DNA of 5,722 nucleotides from UMGS1279 sp045534095 (GTDB lineage: Bacteria; Bacillota; Clostridia; Oscillospirales; Acutalibacteraceae): the NCBI GenBank assembly GCA_045534095.1, contig JAZSJA010000035.1, forward strand, positions 1-5,722, read 5' to 3'. The position numbers and the translations under genes are program-made. The notes beneath the pieces are model-generated. The model did not search any database, was not told the origin of the DNA, and was given only the letters and a program-made list of their open reading frames with translations. Shown piece by piece: positions 1-5,722 of this stretch (position 1 is the first letter of the stretch; the number at the start of each line of letters is the position of its first letter).

Positions 1-201
1 AAGCATCAAAATAAAGTTTTTTTTAGCAAGAGTGTGGGTTTTGTTTTTAATAAAAATTTGCAAAATAATGCCAAAATAAAATAAAAAATTGAATAATGTT
101 TAATATAAAAGAAAATAATTTTTAATAGAAATATAAAAATTTATATAAAAAATAATACTTTTTTAAGTATTTATAAAATAAAAATTTGCTTATTTTAAGG
201 C
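1..201. other. AT-rich intergenic DNA, no gene seen
   Basis: Nearly pure A/T sequence with short A and T runs. I find no open frame with a start and ribosome binding site, no tRNA, and no 16S 3' end (the anti-Shine-Dalgarno block GGATCACCTCCTTT is absent). It could be the distal part of a 16S-23S spacer or simply intergenic DNA. The window cannot decide between them. Confidence 0.6.
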
Positions 202-310
202 AAAAAATGGTTAAAAAACGGTAAAAAATAGGGTAAAATTGCAAACACTCGGCAAGGTGTTCGCTAAAAACCATAAAAAACATGAAAAACTTAAAAATTT
301 TTTGAAAAAA
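202..310. other. Phased A-tracts (predicted curved DNA) upstream of rRNA promoter
   Basis: Runs of A begin at about 202, 213, 223, 235, 243, 254 (only AA), 266, 275, 285, 293 and 305. The steps are 8-12 bases with a mean near 10.3, close to one turn of B-DNA. Most runs are 4-6 A long and are separated by short G/C-containing steps. A-tracts in helical phase bend DNA. The last tracts (285-310) lie where an UP element would sit, directly before the -35 box at 315. I infer a role in boosting the rRNA promoter. Chance phasing is possible in DNA this AT-rich. Confidence 0.5.
241..264. other. Short GC-containing hairpin
   Basis: AACAC (244-248) pairs with GTGTT (257-261). A further GC/GC pair lies outside it (241-242 with 263-264) across an A/C mismatch. 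The loop is about 8 bases. No T-run follows on the + strand, so it is not a terminator for rightward transcription. On the - strand it is followed by AATTTT, which would make only a weak terminator. Function unknown. Confidence 0.25.
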
Positions 311-314
311 GTTG

Positions 315-343
315 TTGACACCTTAAAATGTATATGTTATTCT
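315..343 (+). promoter_or_regulatory. Strong rRNA promoter (sigma-A type, extended -10)
   Basis: A perfect -35 box TTGACA (315-320) is followed by a 17-base spacer and the -10 box TATTCT (338-343). The -10 is preceded by TG one base upstream (335-336), giving an extended -10. The transcription start is expected near 349-351. An A/T-rich UP-like stretch (about 288-312) lies immediately upstream. The promoter faces the 23S gene, and the 23S processing stem begins only about 40 bases after the expected start. It therefore drives 23S-5S, whether or not a 16S gene exists further upstream. Confidence 0.75.
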
Positions 344-349
344 TGCTTC

Positions 350-387
350 GTCACTGTGAAACAAACAAGTGACTGCGCTACGGCGCA
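350..387 (+). other. Two abutting leader-RNA hairpins, second with a cUACGg tetraloop
   Basis: GTCACT (350-355) pairs with AGTGAC (368-373) over a 12-base loop. With no gap, TGCGC (374-378) then pairs with GCGCA (383-387) around UACG (379-382), closed by a C-G pair. cUACGg belongs to the UNCG family of exceptionally stable tetraloops. The hairpins lie at the predicted 5' end of the transcript, just before the processing stem starts at 391, and could stack coaxially on each other. They may protect the 5' end or organise the precursor. No T-run follows, so they are not terminators. Confidence 0.55.
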
Positions 388-390
388 AAC

Positions 391-417
391 AATAGCACCA
401 TCACAACTGCATATTTA
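391..417 (+). repeat. Pre-23S processing stem, 5' strand
   Basis: This stretch is the exact reverse complement of 3688-3714, giving 27 uninterrupted base pairs. After a one-base bulge at 3687, five more pairs follow (418-422 with 3682-3686). Long stems enclosing 23S are the usual RNase III-type cut sites in bacterial pre-rRNA. The pairing stops abruptly at the outer end (C390 and C3715 do not pair). A chance repeat of this length placed exactly around an rRNA gene is very unlikely. Confidence 0.9.
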
Positions 418-712
418 TATATTAAGAGTAGACAAATATCGAGTTTAAAATATTTACTTATAAGTATTCATTTTAAAACGCTAAATTTGAAAACAAAAAA
501 GTTATCTACTTAAATTGTTAAAGATTTAAGTTTATAAGTTTTTTCGTTTGTTCGTGTAATATGTATTTTCAATTTCAAATTAACCGATTTGAACAAAATT
601 CAATTACGCTGAGTAAAATAACAAGAAATTGTCAAGATTTATCATAGACTTTTTGAAAGCATTTTTCGAAAATCATGAATTGATTAGAATCAAAAAACTT
701 TTAAGTTTTTTA
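418..712 (+). other. Long pre-23S leader inside the processing stem
   Basis: About 295 bases of AT-rich precursor lie between the outer stem and the mature 23S 5' end, against only about 52 bases on the 3' side. Visible structure includes a perfect 12-bp palindrome at 455-466. An 8-bp hairpin pairs 508-515 with 524-531. An A/T hairpin (692-699 with 704-711) lies directly against the mature 5' end. An inner long-range stem pairs TCAAGATT (632-639) with AATCTTGA (3642-3649), extended by TTG/CAA past a one-base bulge. No tRNA and no open frame with a plausible start were found. Confidence 0.6.
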
Positions 713-3635
<2,923 letters not shown>

Positions 3636-3687
3636 AAGAATAATCTTGAACAACGCTTGATTTTACTTAAGTTTACTAAATATATAT
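3636..3687 (+). other. Pre-23S trailer with inner pairing strand
   Basis: Precursor RNA between the mature 23S 3' end and the outer processing stem. AATCTTGA (3642-3649), then one unpaired A and CAA (3651-3653), complements TTGTCAAGATT at 629-639. This nests a second long-range stem between helix H1 and the outer 27-bp stem. No gene is present. Confidence 0.5.
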
Positions 3688-3714
3688 TAAATATGCAGTT
3701 GTGATGGTGCTATT
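3688..3714 (+). repeat. Pre-23S processing stem, 3' strand
   Basis: The exact reverse complement of 391-417. Because the 5S gene begins at 3782, outside this stem, cutting the stem would free pre-23S from a pre-5S fragment. This matches the usual bacterial order of rRNA maturation. Confidence 0.9.
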
Positions 3715-3719
3715 CACCC

Positions 3720-3738
3720 CTCTTTTTTAATAAAAGAG
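3720..3738 (+). other. Spacer hairpin between 23S stem and 5S
   Basis: CTCTTTT (3720-3726) pairs perfectly with AAAAGAG (3732-3738) across a five-base loop, six bases after the processing stem ends. It is followed by AAAATAA rather than a T-run, so it should not terminate rightward transcription. It is more likely a spacer for maturation enzymes. Confidence 0.4.
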
Positions 3739-3748
3739 AAAATAATAC

Positions 3749-3777
3749 TTGCTTATATCTGAGTAATCAGTTATAAT
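3749..3777 (+). promoter_or_regulatory. Possible 5S promoter overlapping a pre-5S hairpin
   Basis: Two readings fit the same bases. As a promoter: TTGCTT (3749-3754), a 17-base spacer, then a perfect TATAAT (3772-3777), with a start expected near 3783-3785, essentially at the 5S 5' end. As RNA: 3753-3762 pairs with 3767-3776 with one T/T mismatch around a GTAA loop, leaving the 5S start five bases away. The RNA hairpin is the safer reading, because 5S is already served by the promoter at 315. The full -10 consensus and ideal spacing still make an internal promoter credible. Confidence 0.35.
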
Positions 3778-3781
3778 ACCA

Positions 3782-3901
<120 letters not shown>

Positions 3902-3907
3902 ATCATT

Positions 3908-3935
3908 AAGACCACCGCATGAGGTGGTTTTTTTG
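3908..3935 (+). terminator. Rho-independent terminator of the rRNA unit
   Basis: ACCACC (3911-3916) pairs with GGTGGT (3923-3928) around the loop GCATGA. Weaker outer pairs extend to 3908/3931, and an unbroken T-run continues to 3934, followed by more T. It begins nine bases after the 5S 3' end, the expected place for an rRNA operon terminator. Confidence 0.88.
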
Positions 3936-3957
3936 TTTTTATTTATAATTTATCCAC

Positions 3958-3994
3958 AAAAAAAGAAAGCTATAAATTATAACTTTCTTTTTTT
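3958..3994. terminator. Second, probably bidirectional terminator
   Basis: A 12-bp perfect stem pairs AAAAAAAGAAAG (3958-3969) with CTTTCTTTTTTT (3983-3994). An inner TATA/TATA helix (3971-3974 with 3978-3981) lies beyond a C/A mismatch. The T-runs inside both arms give a T-rich tail in either direction. It sits between the rRNA terminator and the 3' end of the convergent kinase gene (stop at 4013). It likely ends leftward kinase transcription and backs up the rRNA terminator. Confidence 0.65.
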
Positions 3995-4012
3995 TATAAT
4001 ATTTATTTTTAT

Positions 4013-4519
4013 TTATATTGTTGAAATATGTAATTCTTTTGCAATGTTTTCAGCATTGGTTATTAAATCTATTTTTTCGCTTGAAATAGTAATATCTGCA
4101 TATTTTTCATATAAAATAACTCTTTCAGAATATAAATCGTCAAAAGTTTTGCCTTTTTCAATAACAACGCCTCTGGTTTCAAAATTACCTAGGCGGGAAA
4201 TGAGTTCTTCTTTTGAAACTTTTAAATAAACAACAGTTCCAATATTTTTAAGGTTTAGCATTGCTTCTTTGCCATAAATAACACTTCCTCCGGTGGCAAT
4301 AACTGTATTTTTTAAGTCTATATTTGCAATAACTTCATTTTCAACTTTTTTAAAATATTCTAAACCGTTTTCTTCTATTATTTTATATAATTTTTTATTT
4401 TCTTGTTGTTGAATTAAAATATCGGTGTCAATAAAATCGTAACCAATAAGTTTTGCAAGTAAAACACCAATTGTGCTTTTGCCGCAACCTGGCATGCCAA
4501 TTAAAATAACATTATTCAT
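4013..4519 (-). CDS. Shikimate kinase-like P-loop kinase, substrate pocket divergent
   Basis: A 168-residue cytoplasmic P-loop kinase of the shikimate kinase (AroK/AroL) family, of normal family length. The Walker A loop is GMPGCGKST (residues 8-16), and the acidic DTD is at 31-33. GG (77-78) lies in the ATGGS stretch. The LID arginine is R116 and the C-terminal arginine R133 precedes LYEKYAD. Classical shikimate kinases use FRxxE, GGG and RPLL; here these read FKKVE (56-60), GGS (77-79) and RGVV (116-119). The arginine that holds the shikimate carboxylate is therefore Lys57. Kinase fold and ATP use look secure, but shikimate as substrate is uncertain, so no symbol is given. I chose the start at 4519 because a ribosome binding site and promoter lie just upstream. 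An in-frame ATG at 4576 would overlap the -35 box and add 19 residues not seen in the family. No other aromatic-pathway gene is nearby. Confidence 0.85.
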   Translation of the reverse strand: MNNVILIGMPGCGKSTIGVLLAKLIGYDFIDTDILIQQQENKKLYKIIEENGLEYFKKVENEVIANIDLKNTVIATGGSVIYGKEAMLNLKNIGTVVYLKVSKEELISRLGNFETRGVVIEKGKTFDDLYSERVILYEKYADITISSEKIDLITNAENIAKELHISTI

Positions 4520-4530
4520 TTTTAAAAAAT

Positions 4531-4536
4531 TCCTTT
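4531..4536 (-). promoter_or_regulatory. Ribosome binding site of the kinase gene
   Basis: AAAGGA on the - strand, 11 bases before the ATG at 4519. It supports this start over the upstream in-frame ATG at 4576. The spacing is slightly long. Confidence 0.6.
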
Positions 4537-4547
4537 GTATGAAAACA

Positions 4548-4576
4548 ATTTTATTAAACAACCTTTTCTTTGTCAA
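4548..4576 (-). promoter_or_regulatory. Promoter of the kinase gene
   Basis: On the - strand, a perfect -35 box TTGACA (4576-4571), a 17-base spacer and the -10 box TAAAAT (4553-4548, five of six consensus). The start is expected near 4541, giving a 5' leader of about 22 bases that contains the AAAGGA site. This is among the best promoter matches in the window. Confidence 0.75.
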
Positions 4577-4583
4577 ATTTTTA

Positions 4584-4614
4584 TTTATAAAAAGTGCACA
4601 TTGCTTTTTATAAA
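4584..4614. repeat. 11-bp inverted repeat between divergent promoters (candidate operator)
   Basis: TTTATAAAAAG (4584-4594) and CTTTTTATAAA (4604-4614) are perfect inverted copies separated by nine bases. The repeat lies just upstream of the kinase -35 box and covers the -35 of the rightward promoter. It could be a protein-binding site acting on both genes. AT-richness raises the chance of coincidence, but the central G/C steps match as well. Confidence 0.4.
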
Positions 4615-4629
4615 AATTTTAGTTAAAAT
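4601..4629 (+). promoter_or_regulatory. Likely promoter of the 181-residue gene
   Basis: TTGCTT (4601-4606), 17 bases, then TAAAAT (4624-4629). The -10 is good and the -35 is weak (three of six). The start is expected near 4636, leaving a leader of about 49 bases. The -35 lies inside the right arm of the inverted repeat at 4584-4614, which suggests regulation. The same TTGCTT hexamer precedes the possible 5S promoter. Confidence 0.5.
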
Positions 4630-4673
4630 GATTGCGTAGTAGTTTAATACTTAAAAAACTTTTATTGAAAAGC

Positions 4674-4677
4674 GGGG
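4674..4677 (+). promoter_or_regulatory. Ribosome binding site of the 181-residue gene
   Basis: GGGG followed by AAA, seven bases before the ATG at 4685. It is an imperfect Shine-Dalgarno but stands out in this AT-rich context and supports the chosen start. Confidence 0.5.
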
Positions 4678-4684
4678 AAATAAA

Positions 4685-5230
4685 ATGAACAACGAATATT
4701 CTGCATATCAAGCAACACAATTGTTTGCAAACCCTAAAAAAGCCTTAAAAACACTTGATAAGGCGTTGGATAAACAAAGTTATGAATATTTAGTTAAAGC
4801 TGAAGATAAGGGCAGTTACGGGGTTTATTCGGGCGATAGTGATAAGCCTTTATGTGTGTGCGATGATGTGTTTAAAGCCTTTATGGGCGTTTTACATTTT
4901 GAATATAAGGTTGGCAGAAAAGATGAGTTGCCTGGTTGGACTTTGCCAGATGGATACTTACAACATAACTGGGAAGTTATTGTAAGAAATACACAATTTC
5001 CAGAACAACCTCTTTATCCAAGTATTAACAAAGCACTTGACAATGGTTCTACTTTGTATTGTACAAATACTGCTCAAGAAGGGTATAATAGTGTTGTTTT
5101 AACAAATCCGTTTAATGAAAATTATGCTGACAAAATTTTGTTTAAAACAGATAGTTTTAGTGCTGGTTTACAAGAAGCTGATAGTATGGCAAGTTTTTGT
5201 TTGCAAAGTTTTGAACAAGGTCAAAATTAA
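4685..5230 (+). CDS. Hypothetical soluble protein, 181 residues
   Basis: I do not recognise this protein. The reading frame is closed, with codon use like its neighbours, a promoter and a Shine-Dalgarno-like site, so it is very likely real. The N-terminal third (about 1-42) is rich in Lys, Ala and Gln and looks helical. The rest is aromatic-rich and probably mixed beta/alpha, with W85 in LPGWTLPDGY and W96. There is no signal peptide or membrane segment, so a cytoplasmic location is likely. Four cysteines (57, 59, 126, 172) include a C-V-C pair followed by two Asp. This is not enough to claim metal binding. It is divergent from the kinase gene and shares its control region. No terminator is evident before the next small gene 91 bases downstream, so read-through is possible. 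Confidence 0.8.
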   Translation: MNNEYSAYQATQLFANPKKALKTLDKALDKQSYEYLVKAEDKGSYGVYSGDSDKPLCVCDDVFKAFMGVLHFEYKVGRKDELPGWTLPDGYLQHNWEVIVRNTQFPEQPLYPSINKALDNGSTLYCTNTAQEGYNSVVLTNPFNENYADKILFKTDSFSAGLQEADSMASFCLQSFEQGQN

Positions 5231-5264
5231 ATAGTGTGCAGTTTTAGTTGTTAATTTTTTGAAT

Positions 5265-5284
5265 TTTGTGCCAAATGGCATAAA
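5265..5284. promoter_or_regulatory. 20-bp near-perfect palindrome (candidate operator)
   Basis: Half-sites TTTGTGCCA and TTTATGCCA (reading the opposite strand) match at eight of nine bases and flank a central AA. It has a GC-containing core TGCCA/TGGCA in otherwise A/T DNA. No T-run follows, so it is not a good terminator for the gene ending at 5230. It is centred about 48 bases before the start of the next gene, a position typical of activator or repressor sites. Confidence 0.4.
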
Positions 5285-5310
5285 CTATATCAAAACAATA
5301 AAAAAAATAA

Positions 5311-5316
5311 TATAAT
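5311..5316 (+). promoter_or_regulatory. Perfect -10 box close to the 48-residue gene
   Basis: TATAAT ends six bases before the ATG at 5322. If used, transcription would start near 5322-5323, giving a leaderless or almost leaderless mRNA. This fits the absence of a Shine-Dalgarno there. No good -35 is found (TATCAA at 17-base spacing), and TATAAT is common in such AT-rich DNA. Confidence 0.3.
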
Positions 5317-5321
5317 AAAGT

Positions 5322-5468
5322 ATGAAATTAACTTCAGAAGAAATAAACTCGCTAGCGGTTTTGCTTGCTTCGATTTTAGCTAAAAATGCAAGTAAAAAAG
5401 AGATAATTTTATTTAAAGTATTTTTATCTCAAGTTATAAATAATTTATCTTCTTATTTGTTAGATTAA
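5322..5468 (+). CDS. Small protein, 48 residues
   Basis: ATG at 5322, TAA at 5466-5468. The product begins MKLTSEEINSLAVLLASILA and looks like two amphipathic helices (about 4-20 and 25-45) joined by a KNASKK turn, with no cysteine. The 'helix, LA-x-N/K, turn, helix ending in SQV-x-NNL' layout reminds me of short clostridial proteins of unknown function of about 50 residues. That is memory, not a search, and I cannot name a family with confidence. The first helix is too polar at its start for a classic signal peptide. No Shine-Dalgarno is visible. It is the only gene between the 181-residue gene and the convergent gene at 5495, and may be read from the 5311 box or by read-through. Confidence 0.6.
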   Translation: MKLTSEEINSLAVLLASILAKNASKKEIILFKVFLSQVINNLSSYLLD

Positions 5469-5490
5469 ATAATTGTTATATTATTTTTTT
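5467..5490 (+). terminator. Weak A/T-only terminator candidate
   Basis: AAATAAT (5467-5473) pairs with ATTATTT (5480-5486) around TGTTAT, followed by TTTT and further T-rich sequence. The stem contains no G-C pair and overlaps the stop codon of the 48-residue gene. It sits where a terminator between convergent genes is expected, but its stability would be low. Confidence 0.3.
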
Positions 5491-5494
5491 ATTT

Positions 5495-5686
5495 TTATTT
5501 GTTTTCATTTTTTAAAAGCAAAAAATATTCTTGCCATTTGTGTTGTCTAATTGGTATTGGTTTGTGGTTTGAAAAGTATAAAATTAAAGCTGGAGATATA
5601 TTATTCCATTTGTCAACAATTTCATATTTTATTAAAAAACCATTTTGTATTAACTTTTTTGCTTTTGAGTGATAATTAAAGTACAT
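5495..5686 (-). CDS. Small basic protein, 63 residues, with PIRQHKWQEY motif
   Basis: ATG at 5684-5686, TAA at 5495-5497. An in-frame stop at 5717-5719 closes the frame upstream, so the gene is complete. The protein starts MYFNYHSKAKKLIQNG (basic helix). It then has two hydrophobic strand-like stretches (FLIKYEIVD, about 17-25, and SPALILYFS, 31-39) and a charged PIRQHKWQEY block (44-53). The layout 'YHxKxKxLIxxG ... ISPALILYF ... PIRxHxWxEY' looks like a compact conserved domain rather than random coding. I recall similar short clostridial proteins without a known function. No membrane segment or signal peptide is evident. No Shine-Dalgarno precedes the start. It is convergent with the 48-residue gene. 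Confidence 0.6.
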   Translation of the reverse strand: MYFNYHSKAKKLIQNGFLIKYEIVDKWNNISPALILYFSNHKPIPIRQHKWQEYFLLLKNENK

Positions 5687-5722
5687 AATATTATTTTGTG
5701 CTAAATATATAAAAAATTAAAA

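Noticed and set aside
239..448. Open frame of 69 codons starting with TTG in the rRNA leader
   Set aside because: It crosses the promoter, both leader hairpins and the processing stem, has no Shine-Dalgarno, and its composition is that of AT-rich noncoding DNA.
514..523. ATTGTTAAAG, the reverse complement of part of an rRNA boxA antitermination site
   Set aside because: It is in the wrong orientation for 23S transcription and lies in the loop region of an A/T hairpin, so it is probably chance.
648..660. ACTTTTTGAAAGC, loosely like a Gram-positive boxA (CTTTGAAAAC)
   Set aside because: The match is too loose for such AT-rich sequence, and it lies far from the promoter and inside the processed leader.
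692..711. A/T hairpin with T-run before 23S, resembling a terminator
   Set aside because: The stem is nearly all A-T, and termination here would abolish 23S synthesis. A precursor-RNA structure is more plausible.
415..712. Possible spacer tRNA gene (tRNA-Ile/Ala are common before 23S)
   Set aside because: No TTCGAA-type T-loop with matching acceptor stem, anticodon arm or CCA end could be found.
4013..4576. Longer kinase start at 4576 (187 residues)
   Set aside because: The ATG overlaps the TTGACA -35 box of the likely promoter. The extra 19 residues precede the normal family N-terminus, and a ribosome binding site serves the ATG at 4519.

Overview
The window is dominated by a 23S-5S ribosomal RNA unit on the + strand, followed by four protein genes in very AT-rich DNA. 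The single-copy flanks are extremely AT-rich. The 23S and 5S cores read like those of low-GC Gram-positive bacteria, and the protein genes use A/T-ending codons. An uncultured, AT-rich Firmicutes/Clostridia-type anaerobe is the best guess. It rests on my memory of family sequences, not on a search.

Layout. 1-314: AT-rich, no gene; 202-310 carries A-tracts spaced about one helical turn apart. 315-343: a near-consensus extended -10 promoter facing the rRNA. 350-387: two abutting leader hairpins. 391-417 and 3688-3714: a perfect 27-bp inverted repeat that brackets the 23S gene and is almost certainly the pre-23S processing stem. 418-712: a long precursor leader. 713-3635: complete 23S rRNA. 3636-3781: trailer and 23S-5S spacer, with two hairpins and a consensus -10. 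3782-3901: 5S rRNA. 3908-3935 and 3958-3994: two terminators, the second shared with the convergent gene. 4013-4519 (-): a shikimate-kinase-like P-loop kinase with its own promoter. 4685-5230 (+): an unrecognised 181-residue soluble protein, divergently transcribed from the kinase across a region with an 11-bp inverted repeat. 5322-5468 (+): a 48-residue protein. 5495-5686 (-): a 63-residue basic protein.

The most interesting point is that the 23S-5S pair appears to be a self-contained transcription unit. A strong promoter lies only about 50 bp before the processing stem, and no 16S end or tRNA is found in the 712 bases upstream. This suggests an rRNA locus in which 16S is unlinked, or linked only through a long spacer with its own promoter. 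The protein genes do not form an obvious pathway with each other. The kinase and the 181-residue gene share only a divergent control region. No CRISPR array, insertion sequence or defence system is visible.
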